From assembly GCF_005049285.1 (NCBI RefSeq), contig NZ_SOSC01000007.1, forward strand, positions 98,930 to 162,929: a stretch of DNA of 64,000 bases, in the 5' to 3' direction. A program made the position numbers and the translations under genes. Below, in pieces: positions 19,848-28,266 of the stretch. Each line of letters starts with the position of its first letter. Position 1 is the first letter of the stretch. Below the pieces are notes generated by a model. The model ran no database searches. It was not told the origin of the DNA and saw only the letters and a program-made list of their open reading frames with translations. Origin of the DNA: Halorientalis salina. GTDB taxonomy: Archaea > Halobacteriota > Halobacteria > Halobacteriales > Haloarculaceae.

Positions 19848-20755
19848 CGGTCGGGGGGTTGGAGGTCCCGTTGGAACTCGTCGAAGACGTCCAGGTTGTC
19901 GGGGATCTCGTACTCGATGCGGCGGGCTTCCCGGTTGTCCTCGTTTCCGTTCTCGACGGGTTCGGCGACGCTCTCCCAGCCGTCCTTGACGGCGATGGAT
20001 TTGGCGGGCTGTCCGGCGGCGATGTGGTGGGCGGGCACGTCGGTCCCGGCGATGGACTTGGCCGCCAGAATCGAGTTCTCACCGAGCCTGACGCCGGCAC
20101 GGACCATCGAGTCGTAGGTGACCCGCACGTCGTCCTCGATGATCGTGTGGTAGTTGTCGATGTGGGTCTGATCGACGGTATCGTGGTCGTGGCTGTAGAC
20201 GTGGGCGTTGTCGGAGATGGAGACCCGGTCGCCGATCGTGAGTTTCCCACGGTCGTCGAGGTGGACGTCGTCGTGGACGACGACGTTGTCGCCCATCTCG
20301 ATGTTGTGCCCGTACGTGAAGCTGATGCCCTTGAACAGGCGGAGGTCGTCGCCGGCTTCCGCGAAGAGGTGATCGGCCAGCATCTGGCGAAAGCGCAGTG
20401 CGAAGGCGATGTTGTCGGCCATGGGCGTGGCGTCGAACTGCCGCCAGAGCCACTGGAGGTACTTCGAGCGCTCGAACTCGCCATCGTCCATGGCTTCGAC
20501 TTCGGCGTAGTACTCGCTTTCGAGCGTGGCGTTACAGGGGTCGTACCCCTGGAGGCGGACCCGTTCGGCTGGCGAGACGTCCCCGCCGTCCTGCCAGCGC
20601 TCGTAGGCCTCCCGGTCGCCGTGGAGGTCGACGAGGACGTCCTCGACGATGTCGCAGGTGTTCTCGTCGCTGGCGAGTCGCTCGTCGACCTCCGAGATGA
20701 ACGCCCGGAGCCCCTCTTCGGCGAGGGGCGGCAACGAGACGTGGCGCTTCGTCAT
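19844..20755 (-). CDS. Hexapeptide-repeat (left-handed beta-helix) acyltransferase
   Basis: A 303-residue protein from the ATG at 20755. A helical N-terminal domain of ~120 residues is followed by a left-handed beta-helix with hexapeptide turns: IEMGDNVVVHDDVHLD, LTIGDRVSISDNAHVYSH, IIEDDVRVTYDSMV, VRLGENSILAAKSI. It closes with the VPAHHIAAGQPAKSI coil typical of maltose/galactoside/colanic acid acetyltransferases. A histidine-rich loop (YSHDHDTVDQTH) is likely the catalytic His region. Acetyl-CoA is the expected donor; the acceptor, a sugar or other hydroxyl, is unknown. The open frame extends to 21145 across the divergent ccmE gene and that part is discarded. Divergent from ccmE. Confidence 0.82.
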   Translation of the reverse strand: MTKRHVSLPPLAEEGLRAFISEVDERLASDENTCDIVEDVLVDLHGDREAYERWQDGGDVSPAERVRLQGYDPCNATLESEYYAEVEAMDDGEFERSKYLQWLWRQFDATPMADNIAFALRFRQMLADHLFAEAGDDLRLFKGISFTYGHNIEMGDNVVVHDDVHLDDRGKLTIGDRVSISDNAHVYSHDHDTVDQTHIDNYHTIIEDDVRVTYDSMVRAGVRLGENSILAAKSIAGTDVPAHHIAAGQPAKSIAVKDGWESVAEPVENGNEDNREARRIEYEIPDNLDVFDEFQRDLQPPDR

Positions 20756-20933
20756 GTCCCTTCGATAGACCGGCCCAGTGATAGTGGTTTTCGTTGCCTT
20801 CGAGGGCGTTACCGGGAGGTAACCGCCCGAATTCCCGGCCTGCACCGACGGTTCGGCAGTCTCTCGAATCGTGTACACGGCTCCAGACGGGCACGGAAGA
20901 TTGAAGCGCGCTCGACGACAGAAACGAGACAAC

Positions 20934-21302
20934 GTGCAGCGAAAGACCAAGCTCGTCGCCGCGGGCGTGGGCATCGCACTCTTGTTCGGATTACTCACGA
21001 CTACGTCGACGACGACGACGCAGTTCGTCTCGCCGACGGAACTCGACGAAGGGTCACACGAGGGCGACCGCGTCAACCTCGAAGGGCGCGTGGCGAATCT
21101 CAGCACCACGGGCGAGCGCATCACGTTCGAGGTGGCCGACGGCAACGCGTCCGTGCCGGTCGTCTACGAGAAGACGATGCCGGAAACGATGGGCGAGGGC
21201 CGCGTCGTCGTCGCGAAGGGCGTCTACGAGGATGGACGGCTCCAGGCAGGCCAGCTCTCTGTCAGAGCACACGAGGGGTCCGAGCGCCCCGAGAACACGT
21301 GA
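20934..21302 (+). CDS. ccmE: CcmE-like heme chaperone with atypical ligand motif
   Basis: A 122-residue protein from the GTG at 20934. An N-terminal transmembrane anchor (about 7-25) is followed by an OB-fold: EGDRVNLEGRVANL, ITFEVADGNASVPVVYEKTMPETMGEGRVVVAKGVYEDGRLQA. This matches CcmE, the periplasmic-side chaperone that binds heme covalently before delivery to CcmF. The heme-binding site is unusual. Bacterial CcmE has H-x3-Y and many archaeal forms C-x3-Y; here the matching position reads H113-EGS-E117, so the histidine is kept and the tyrosine replaced. It begins the ccmE-ccmA-ccmB run; ccmA starts 61 bases later. The island context supports the call. Confidence 0.75.
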   Translation: MQRKTKLVAAGVGIALLFGLLTTTSTTTTQFVSPTELDEGSHEGDRVNLEGRVANLSTTGERITFEVADGNASVPVVYEKTMPETMGEGRVVVAKGVYEDGRLQAGQLSVRAHEGSERPENT

Positions 21303-21363
21303 CCGCCACGGCGTCCCGCGCCGCATCCCCGCGCAGTTCGAGCGGCAGCGCCGGTGATCCGAC

Positions 21364-22071
21364 GTGACCCATCTCGCCGTCGAGGGCCTCTCGAAACGCT
21401 TCGGCCAGTTCGTGGCGCTCCAGTCGATGGACCTGACGGTTAGCGACGGCCAGTTCCTCGGGCTGTTCGGGCCGAACGGGGCCGGCAAGTCGACGCTCAT
21501 CCGACTCCTGGCCACGCTCGCCACGCCGACGGAAGGGGCGATACGGCTCGACGGCGACCCGCTCGATGAGGCGTCCGAAACCATCCGTGGACGGCTCGGC
21601 GTCGTCACCCACGACACGATGCTGTACGACGATCTGACCGCCCGCGAGAACCTCCGCCTCCACGCTCGTCTCCACGGCGTCGACGCCGACCGGTGCGGGA
21701 GCCTGCTGGATCGGGTCGGTCTCACACACCGCGCCAGCGAGCGCCCGAACGCCTTCTCCCACGGCATGCGCAAGCGGCTCTCGTTCGCCCGGGCGCTCCT
21801 CCACGACCCGGACGTGCTCCTGCTGGACGAACCGTACGCCGGCTTAGACCAGCGCGCGGCTGCGACGCTGTCGAGCGTTCTCACGGAGTTCAGCGACCGG
21901 CTCGTCGTCATGGCGACCCACGACTTCGACCGCGGGTTCGGCCACTGCGACCGGGCCGTCGTCCTCGACCGCGGCCGGGTGCAACTCGACGAACGAGCGG
22001 ACGAGTACGCCGACCACGACGCCTTCGAGCGTGCCTATCGGGAGGCAGTCGGTCTGGAGGCCGAGCCATGA
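21364..22071 (+). CDS. ccmA: Heme exporter ABC ATPase, CcmA-like
   Basis: A 235-residue ABC ATPase with a GTG start at 21364. Walker A is GPNGAGKST, the signature HGMRKRLSF, Walker B LLLDEPYAGLD, and a switch histidine lies in VMATHDF. With CcmB and CcmC it would drive release of holo-CcmE in System I cytochrome c maturation. The sequence alone could be any short ABC-2 ATPase. The assignment rests on its place between ccmE and ccmB, with which it overlaps by four bases (ATGA at 22068-22071). The LSGGQ variant (SHGMRKR) is of the CcmA type. Confidence 0.82.
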   Translation: MTHLAVEGLSKRFGQFVALQSMDLTVSDGQFLGLFGPNGAGKSTLIRLLATLATPTEGAIRLDGDPLDEASETIRGRLGVVTHDTMLYDDLTARENLRLHARLHGVDADRCGSLLDRVGLTHRASERPNAFSHGMRKRLSFARALLHDPDVLLLDEPYAGLDQRAAATLSSVLTEFSDRLVVMATHDFDRGFGHCDRAVVLDRGRVQLDERADEYADHDAFERAYREAVGLEAEP

Positions 22072-22748
22072 GTGCGAGGACGTACCTGCGGGCGATGTGG
22101 ACCGTCGTCCGCAAAGACCTGCTCGTCGAGGTGCGGTCCAAGCGCGTACTGTCGACGTCGCTCGTGTTCGCGCTGCTGGTCGTCGTCGCGTTCGCCTTCG
22201 GCTTCGCCAAGTCCGTCTCCGATCTGACGGTCCTCGGACGTGGCGCGCTCTGGATCGCGTTCGTGTTCGCAGGCACGATCTCAGTCACGCAGGCGGTCAC
22301 GGCCGAGAACCGCGACAGCGCCATCGACGGCCTGTTGCTCGCGCCGGTCGACCGCACTGCCATCTACTTCGGGAAGGTCGCGAGCAACACGATCTTCGTC
22401 GCGAGCGTCTCGCTTTTGACGCTGGTTGCGATCACGGTGTTCCTGAACTACCGGCCGCCGGTGACGATGCTCGCGGCGCTGACGGGCACCATTCTGGTCG
22501 CGTCGCTCGGCTTCTCGGCGGTCGGCGTCGTCCTCGCCTTGCTCGCCGCGCAGTCGAACCTGCGGGCGTCGCTCGTCCCCATCCTGCTTGTGCCCCTGGT
22601 CATTCCCGTCCTGCTGGCCGGGGTCGAACTCACCCGCCTGCTGAGTACCGGGGGAGACCTCACCGCGTGGCTGCGGCTGCTCGTCGCGTACACTGGTATT
22701 CTCCTCCTCGCAGGAATGGTCGTCTTCGAGGCCGTCGTCGCCGATTAG
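22068..22748 (+). CDS. ccmB: Heme exporter permease, CcmB-like
   Basis: A 226-residue membrane protein with six hydrophobic segments. The amphipathic N-terminus WTVVRKDLLVEVRSKRVLSTSLVFALLVVV, the loop TAENRDSAIDGLLLAPVDRTAIYFGK and the segment VPLVIPVLLAGVELT are typical of CcmB. It partners with CcmA in the cytoplasmic membrane. It starts inside the end of ccmA (ATGA overlap), giving strict coupling. Its stop overlaps that of the convergent secreted protein gene by four bases. Length is normal for the family. Confidence 0.88.
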   Translation: MSARTYLRAMWTVVRKDLLVEVRSKRVLSTSLVFALLVVVAFAFGFAKSVSDLTVLGRGALWIAFVFAGTISVTQAVTAENRDSAIDGLLLAPVDRTAIYFGKVASNTIFVASVSLLTLVAITVFLNYRPPVTMLAALTGTILVASLGFSAVGVVLALLAAQSNLRASLVPILLVPLVIPVLLAGVELTRLLSTGGDLTAWLRLLVAYTGILLLAGMVVFEAVVAD

Positions 22749-23905
22749 AAGGTTCGGTAGGCCGCGATACCGCCGACGACGACCGCGAGCAATCCGGCCG
22801 TGAGCGCACCGGCCGGGAACTGCGGCATCGAGCCACTCGACTGGCCCTGTCCGCCGGCACCCGGCAGCGTGACCGAGATGCTGTCACCGGGCGCCAGCGA
22901 GTCCGTGCTGGTCAGCATCGGGACCGGCATTCCGCTGGCATTGCGGAGGCGCAGGTTCGACGAGTGCTCGACTGCAGCGGAGTCGAACCCTTGCAAGACG
23001 ACTGCGAGGGAGTCGGTCTCGTGTTGCACCGGCTTGTTCAGCGACCCGTTGTCGAGCGTGTACTGGACGGACGCGCGGATGGTCGACCCCGACGCCAGCG
23101 ACGCGTTCACCGCGAGGCCCTCGGCCGTCCGCTGGTACTGGAGCTGTTGGCCCTCTATCGACGCCGAGCGAACGGTCGCGGAGTCCGGCAGGCCGACGTT
23201 GATCGCCCCGACGAACGGCCGGTTCCCGGTGTTCTCCAGTCGAATGGTCTCGACGACGCGGGTCGTCGAGCCGTTCTGGACCGGCTGGACGATGTGACTG
23301 GCTGGGTTTCCGCCGGTCGCCGTCAGGACGGTCTCGTCGGTCGTCGGCGATCGGAGCGTGAGTCGTGCGTCAGTGGCATTTGTTCCCGTTTGGAGCGCAA
23401 AGCGGTACGGTGCACCTGACAGCCGCGTGTGGAGCCGGTAAGACCGATTCGGCTGTAACTGGTCGAGCGCGATCCGGCCGTCCGACCCGGTTCGGACCTG
23501 TGCGACGGGTGGGCCTGTGGGAGAGGTCACCGTCACCGAGGTGTTCGTGACCGGCGTCCCGTCGGGGCGGGCGAGTCGGGCCGACAGTCCGGCCGACAGT
23601 TCGAAGTCAGCGGTCGGTTCCCGGGCGACCGCGTAGTGACTGAGGTCCTCGTGTTCCAGGCGCACGACGTACAGCGGCGCGTCGGCGACGTCGGTCACAC
23701 GATAGGAGCCGTTCTCGACGGTGGTTGAGACCGGTTGGCCGACCCGCTCGAAGTTCTCGTTCAACGGCGTGACCGTGACGCGGTCGCCGTCGGCGGTCCC
23801 GTTGGCGACGCTGACAGTGCCAGTCACCGAGGCCGCGGCGGCGACGCCGGAGACGGTGACGAGACAGACGAGCGCGAGTGCCAGAGTGAGCAGCGAGCGT
23901 GACAT
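22745..23905 (-). CDS. Secreted, membrane-anchored protein of the ccm island, function unknown
   Basis: A 386-residue extracytoplasmic protein. A cleavable signal peptide (about 1-24) is followed by two carboxypeptidase-regulatory-like beta-sandwich units (about 25-90, VTGTVSVANGTADGDRVTV, and 95-165, LARPDGTPVTNTSVTV). A longer beta-rich domain with many N-x-S/T sequons follows, then a Gly/Ser linker and a C-terminal helix (about 362-384). No cysteine is present in the mature part, so it cannot replace the thiol factor CcmH. It lies one base downstream of ccmF and is co-transcribed with ccmF and ccmG, which points to a role in cytochrome assembly, perhaps as a surface scaffold. That role is inferred only from position. 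Confidence 0.6.
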   Translation of the reverse strand: MSRSLLTLALALVCLVTVSGVAAAASVTGTVSVANGTADGDRVTVTPLNENFERVGQPVSTTVENGSYRVTDVADAPLYVVRLEHEDLSHYAVAREPTADFELSAGLSARLARPDGTPVTNTSVTVTSPTGPPVAQVRTGSDGRIALDQLQPNRSYRLHTRLSGAPYRFALQTGTNATDARLTLRSPTTDETVLTATGGNPASHIVQPVQNGSTTRVVETIRLENTGNRPFVGAINVGLPDSATVRSASIEGQQLQYQRTAEGLAVNASLASGSTIRASVQYTLDNGSLNKPVQHETDSLAVVLQGFDSAAVEHSSNLRLRNASGMPVPMLTSTDSLAPGDSISVTLPGAGGQGQSSGSMPQFPAGALTAGLLAVVVGGIAAYRTF

Positions 23906-23906
23906 G

Positions 23907-26279
23907 TTAATCGGAAGTCGTGGGGTCGGGATCGGTTTCCGCGGTCGGCGCGAGCGGGCGCGTCCAGACGCCGTGGGCCGGATCGAACAGGAAGATGAGC
24001 AGCATGCCGACCAGCAGCGACACGACGCTGAGTCGGAGCGGCGTCATGAGCGGGATGCGCTTGACCGTGAGCGACGCGGTGTCGCCCTGGACGGCCGCGA
24101 TGACGTACGTGTCGTAGGCCAGCCCGCGGTCGATCAGGACGTCCCGGGTCTGCATGCCGCCCTGGCGGGGATACCGCCGTTGTGCCGCCTGTCCCACCGC
24201 GACCTGGCGGTCGCCCTCGGAGACCGCCAGATTGACCGCCTGAACGCGGACGCGTTCCAGGCCGAGCGAGTCCGGCGGCGAGGCCGTCGTCCCGACGTTC
24301 GTCGGGTCGGTCACGACCACGGCGTCGGTCTGGGGGACGTAGTTCCACATGACGGCACCGCGTGCGACGATGGAATCGCCGCGGGCGTAGCTGGCTCCGC
24401 TGGTGCCGTTCCGGGAGGTGACACCCACCCAGATGCCCGACTCGTCGAGCTGGTACACGGCCGCTCGTGGTCCCCTGCGAATGTCCGTAATGGTGCCGTG
24501 GACGACCTGCGTGGTGCTGTTCGTCGCAGTCCCGCGCTCCTGGAGTTCGGTCGTCGAGAGCGCGACCCGCTCGACGTTCGGCTGTTCCGGCAGCGAGTAC
24601 GACTCGAACCCGAGCGTCTGCACCGCGTACGGCGAGTTCGGTACGTCGACCGCCTCGCCGTTAGCGCCGCTATCGACGATGACCGACGCCTGGCCGGTGA
24701 ACAGGTAGGTGAAAGCGAGCGAGAAAACGAGGACGGCGACGCCGACGTGGACGAACACCACGCCAGTCTGCTTGAGTTGGGTCCGTCGCGGCGCGCCGGG
24801 GATGCGGGCGAGACCGCGCTTGAGGACGGCCATGAGGACGTACGCGACCGGCGGGAACACCGAGAGCGCGCTCATCTGGCCGACGAGCGCGTAGAAGCCG
24901 GTTGACCGCTCGGTTCCTGCGCCGAGCGTCCAGGACTCCGAGGGTGCGTACACCGCCGCGACGACGGTCGCGACCCCGAAGAGGCCGAGGCCGGCGAGCG
25001 CGCGGCGCTTCCCCTCGACGTCGTAGTCCATGTAGAACCCCAGGAGGAGCAGGGTGAGCAGGGTGACCGGGTAGCTCCAGCGGTTGTAGTAGCGGGCGGT
25101 GACCTCCACCTCGATTCCGGTCGCGAGGTCGCGCAGGACTGGGAACGTCAGGCCCCACAACGAGATGAACGCGAGCATCCCGAGCGCGAGGACCGCGCCG
25201 TGGAGCAGCGTCGAGCGCGTCAGCCACGGCTCGTCTTCGCTGGTGGATTCCTCGCGCAGCAACCAGTAGCCCAGCGGGAGGCCTACGCCGAGGACCGCCG
25301 TCGCGCCCATGAGAATCAGCATTCCCAGGCCGGCGCCGTTGTCGGCGAACGAATGGACACTCCGGAAGACGCCGCTGCGGACGACCGTCGTCGTGTAGAC
25401 GACGAGTGCGAACGTCGACGCGATCATCGCGGGCGCGAGCACGGAGTACCGATCGCCGGGCCGGTAGTTGACGACGGCGTGGAGTGTCGCCGTCAGGAAC
25501 AGCCACGGGATGAAAATCGCCGTCTCGACGGGGTCCCACGCCCAGATGCCGCCCCAGCCCAGCACCGTGTACGACCAGAGCGCCCCGAGCGCCAGCGCGG
25601 CCGTCAGGAACAGCCACGCCGCGCGGAGCCACCTGGTGACGGAGCCGTTCCACGACCTGAACAGCCCTTCGTTCCCCCGGACGAGACCCACGAAGTGGGC
25701 GACGCCGATGGCGAAGGGCATCGTCAGCAGCGCGTAGCCGATGAACATCAGCGGCGGGTGGATGGCCATGTACGGGTCGATCAACAGCGGGTTGAGGCCG
25801 CTGCCGGTCGTCGGCGTGCCCCCGGAGACGGTGGTGGAGATATGCTTGAACGGACTGTCCAGCAGGAGCATGACCCCGAAGTACGTCACCGCTCCCATCG
25901 TGACTACGCCGACGAGGCGCGCGGAAGCATCGGCGAGGTCACGTCGCCAGATCGCCCAGGCTGCCACGAGCGCGGCGATGGCCGTCCACAGGAGCAGGGA
26001 GCCGGCGTTGCTGGCGTAAACGCCGGTGATCCGATAGAGGAGCGGCAGGTAGTCGGCGGTGTTCTGCCAGACGTACGCGTTCGTGTAATCGGTCGTGACG
26101 AACTGATACGTGAGAAAAGCGAGTGCAGCGAGGAACAGCGTCGCGCCGCCAGCCACCAGTCGCGTGACGATGGTGTCGAACTGGTCGTCACGGCGGACGT
26201 ATCCGACCGCGAGCAGGACGGTCGCGCCGAGCGACAGGGCGGTGCCGCCAGCGAGCAGGGCGGTTCCGGGCGTCGTCAT
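23907..26279 (-). CDS. ccmF: Cytochrome c heme lyase, CcmF-like (CcsA/CcmF family)
   Basis: A 790-residue membrane protein of the heme-handling family with about 15 hydrophobic segments. The tryptophan-rich WWD motif (WGGIWAWDPVE) is at about 242-252. A probable heme-axial histidine is at H174 in MAIHPPLMF, and others lie in SFADNGAG-adjacent and ATLHAVVNY loops. After the main bundle come a periplasmic-side beta-rich domain of ~190 residues (about 555-740) and a last transmembrane helix. It should attach heme to CXXCH motifs of apocytochromes. ccmG lies immediately upstream with a four-base overlap and the secreted partner lies one base downstream. Length is a little above many bacterial CcmF proteins. 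Confidence 0.92.
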   Translation of the reverse strand: MTTPGTALLAGGTALSLGATVLLAVGYVRRDDQFDTIVTRLVAGGATLFLAALAFLTYQFVTTDYTNAYVWQNTADYLPLLYRITGVYASNAGSLLLWTAIAALVAAWAIWRRDLADASARLVGVVTMGAVTYFGVMLLLDSPFKHISTTVSGGTPTTGSGLNPLLIDPYMAIHPPLMFIGYALLTMPFAIGVAHFVGLVRGNEGLFRSWNGSVTRWLRAAWLFLTAALALGALWSYTVLGWGGIWAWDPVETAIFIPWLFLTATLHAVVNYRPGDRYSVLAPAMIASTFALVVYTTTVVRSGVFRSVHSFADNGAGLGMLILMGATAVLGVGLPLGYWLLREESTSEDEPWLTRSTLLHGAVLALGMLAFISLWGLTFPVLRDLATGIEVEVTARYYNRWSYPVTLLTLLLLGFYMDYDVEGKRRALAGLGLFGVATVVAAVYAPSESWTLGAGTERSTGFYALVGQMSALSVFPPVAYVLMAVLKRGLARIPGAPRRTQLKQTGVVFVHVGVAVLVFSLAFTYLFTGQASVIVDSGANGEAVDVPNSPYAVQTLGFESYSLPEQPNVERVALSTTELQERGTATNSTTQVVHGTITDIRRGPRAAVYQLDESGIWVGVTSRNGTSGASYARGDSIVARGAVMWNYVPQTDAVVVTDPTNVGTTASPPDSLGLERVRVQAVNLAVSEGDRQVAVGQAAQRRYPRQGGMQTRDVLIDRGLAYDTYVIAAVQGDTASLTVKRIPLMTPLRLSVVSLLVGMLLIFLFDPAHGVWTRPLAPTAETDPDPTTSD

Positions 26280-26746
26280 TCGTCCATCCTCCGTTCGGCT
26301 TTGTCGAGATACGAGAGGAACTGCTGCCGTTCGACGTACCCGTTGATTTTAGCCAGCCGTTCGCCCTGTGGATCGGTCGCCACGAGTTGTGGCGGGTAGT
26401 CGGCGTTGTACTCGCTGGCCAGCCGGGACGCCTGCGCGTCGTCGGAATCCAGGTTGATGGCGACCAGGACGAACTCGTCGAGGCGGTCCTGAACGGCGGG
26501 TTTCGAGTAGACGTTCTTGTTGTAGTCCTCGCAGTAGGTACACCAAGTCGTCCAGAAGTACACGAGTATCGGCTTGTTTTCCTCCTGGGCGATCGCCTCG
26601 GCCTGCTCGTAGTCGGTGTGCCACTCCGTGCCACCGTGATAGGAGTACGATTCGTCACTCAACACCGGCGCCGTGTTCATCGACGCGTAGCCGATGCCGA
26701 GCGCTGTGACGAAGAACACGACCGTGAGGACTTTCCGCGCGTTCAT
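26276..26746 (-). CDS. Thioredoxin-like membrane-anchored protein, CcmG/TlpA-like
   Basis: A 156-residue protein from the ATG at 26746. The N-terminal anchor (about 5-24) is followed by a thioredoxin fold on the outer face. The redox site is WTTWCTYC, with the usual PQLVATDPQG (cis-Pro loop) later. The pair probably reduces disulfides in apocytochrome CXXCH sites before heme attachment, receiving electrons from the CcdA homologue at 28267. Four further codons upstream (start 26758) are open but unlikely. Its last codons overlap the start of ccmF (ATGA at 26276-26279). In sequence it is closer to the DUF255/thioredoxin_7 style (KPILVYFWTTWC) than to classical CcmG. Confidence 0.82.
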   Translation of the reverse strand: MNARKVLTVVFFVTALGIGYASMNTAPVLSDESYSYHGGTEWHTDYEQAEAIAQEENKPILVYFWTTWCTYCEDYNKNVYSKPAVQDRLDEFVLVAINLDSDDAQASRLASEYNADYPPQLVATDPQGERLAKINGYVERQQFLSYLDKAERRMDE

Positions 26747-26871
26747 CGAGTTGCACACCCCTCCGTGACCCGCGAGTAAATATTGCTCGACTGAATTCGC
26801 ACACGATTCCCAATATTGTCCATTATCTAGATTTAGCGTGCGCTATCGAGACCGCTCAAGCATGCAAATAA

Positions 26872-26890
26872 TTATGGGACTGGTCCATAA
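26872..26890. promoter_or_regulatory. Inverted repeat TTATGG-N7-CCATAA, candidate operator
   Basis: A perfect 6+6 inverted repeat with a seven-base spacer sits between the divergent ccmG and cytochrome c genes, 31 bases ahead of the ATG at 26921. The surrounding region is unusually AT-rich and also has ATATTG three times (about 26771, 26813 and 26902). It is placed to control one or both directions. The regulator is unknown. Confidence 0.45.
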
Positions 26891-26920
26891 ACAACAATCC
26901 GATATTGTAGGGGTTCTACT

Positions 26921-26980
26921 ATGCTGACACCAACACAACAGAAGTCGGGCGGTTGCAGGCCGGAGGTGAGTGCGGGATGA
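26921..26980 (+). CDS. Short upstream ORF (19 codons) overlapping the cytochrome c start
   Basis: ATG at 26921 opens a frame of 19 codons (peptide MLTPTQQKSGGCRPEVSAG) that ends in TGA at 26978-26980. This stop overlaps the ATG of the downstream cytochrome gene as ATGA. A very strong ribosome-binding sequence, GGAGGTGA at 26962-26969, lies inside the small frame, at the right distance to restart translation at 26977. The arrangement suggests translational coupling or a leader peptide. It may also be chance, since the peptide has no recognisable features. Confidence 0.35.
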   Translation: MLTPTQQKSGGCRPEVSAG

Positions 26981-28233
26981 CCGGGCTCACGCGCCGGTAC
27001 GTGCTCGCAACTGTGCTCGCGGTCGCGATCATCGCGCTCGCGGGCTGTGGTAGCGCGCCGACGAAAGACGCGTTCAACGACACGGCGTCACCGGGTGACG
27101 GTGGTGGCGGCGCGGCCGCCGCGAGCGGCCCGGGCGAACTCCCTGCCCAGTGGAACGACACGCACGTCTACGACGCGGACCTGCGGGAGGGCGAGAACAA
27201 GGACGACTTCCGGTACCGGAACGCGACCGCCGGTGAGGAAGTCCAGTTCGTCCCCAAGGAGATGAACGAGTCGACGCTCCCGAGCAACCCCCGGGAGCGC
27301 GAACTCGTCAGGTACGGCCGGGAGATCATGGCGAACACCTCCGAAGTGATGCCGGATAACGTCGGGAACAACCTCTCCTGTGCGAACTGTCACGGCGGCG
27401 GTGACCTGCCGACCACCCAGGGTATGGTCGGCCAGGACATCGACATGATCCCCCTCGTCGGGACCGCCGCGACCTACCCCGAGTGGACCAACCGGACCAC
27501 CCGGATGCGGGACACGCGCCAGCGCATCATGGGCTGTTTCATGCGGAGCATGAACTCTCCGGACTCCCCGGAGGGGATGCCCGAGTACACGAGCCGCGAA
27601 GTGCAGGCCATGGAGGCCTACATGGAGTGGCTCGGCCAGGGCCAGCCCATCGGGAGCTCGCCGTACTGGCAGCACCTGAACAAGCCGACGGGTGACGAGA
27701 AGGTCCCGATCCCCGAGGTCAACCCGGTGCGCGGTGCCGAGCTGTACCTCGAGAACTGCGCGTCCTGCCACGGCGCTGACGGGCAGGGCGTCGAGGGCCA
27801 GTACCCGCCGCTGTGGGGCAACGGTTCCTACAACGACGGCGCTGGCATGGGCCGGATCTACACCTCCGCGGCGTTCATCCGCGAAGCGATGCCGTACGGC
27901 TACGCCCACCAGGTGTCCGACTGGCGCGACGTCCAGGACATGGCGGGCTACATGAACGCCCACGACCGGCCGCACCTGCAGCGCCAGCCCCAGGACTGGG
28001 CGGAGACCGGCTCACCCGACGAAGCCGTCTACTACAACCGGACCCAGGAGCGGTTCGGCTACGACCAGAACCCGATGGCACACAAGCTCGAACTGGCTGG
28101 CATCCCGACTGACGACACCGAGCTCACCGAGAGCATGATCCCGGACGACGTCGACCGGTACGACCAGCCGCTCCGTAACGAGACCGCCGACAACCAGAAC
28201 AACATCGCGGACGCGATGGACGGCGGGAACTGA
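26977..28233 (+). CDS. TsdA-like diheme cytochrome c lipoprotein
   Basis: A 418-residue exported cytochrome. The signal ends in a lipobox (IIALAGC, Cys near 25). Heme-binding motifs are CANCH (about 135-139) and CASCH (about 261-265). Between them the segment RQRIMGCFMRSMNSP...AYMEWLGQ follows the pattern of thiosulfate dehydrogenase TsdA. After heme 2 the stretch YPPLWGNGSYNDGAGMGR...AAFIREAMPYG and MAGYMNAHDRP also match TsdA-type C-terminal domains. Proteins of this group oxidise thiosulfate to tetrathionate or run the reverse reaction. The activity here is an inference. The start at 26977 follows the GGAGGTGA site. It is the probable client of the surrounding ccm genes, followed 33 bases later by ccdA. 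Confidence 0.8.
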   Translation: MTGLTRRYVLATVLAVAIIALAGCGSAPTKDAFNDTASPGDGGGGAAAASGPGELPAQWNDTHVYDADLREGENKDDFRYRNATAGEEVQFVPKEMNESTLPSNPRERELVRYGREIMANTSEVMPDNVGNNLSCANCHGGGDLPTTQGMVGQDIDMIPLVGTAATYPEWTNRTTRMRDTRQRIMGCFMRSMNSPDSPEGMPEYTSREVQAMEAYMEWLGQGQPIGSSPYWQHLNKPTGDEKVPIPEVNPVRGAELYLENCASCHGADGQGVEGQYPPLWGNGSYNDGAGMGRIYTSAAFIREAMPYGYAHQVSDWRDVQDMAGYMNAHDRPHLQRQPQDWAETGSPDEAVYYNRTQERFGYDQNPMAHKLELAGIPTDDTELTESMIPDDVDRYDQPLRNETADNQNNIADAMDGGN

Positions 28234-28266
28234 CGGCGTCGTCGGTCCGACACCACGCTTTCGAGT

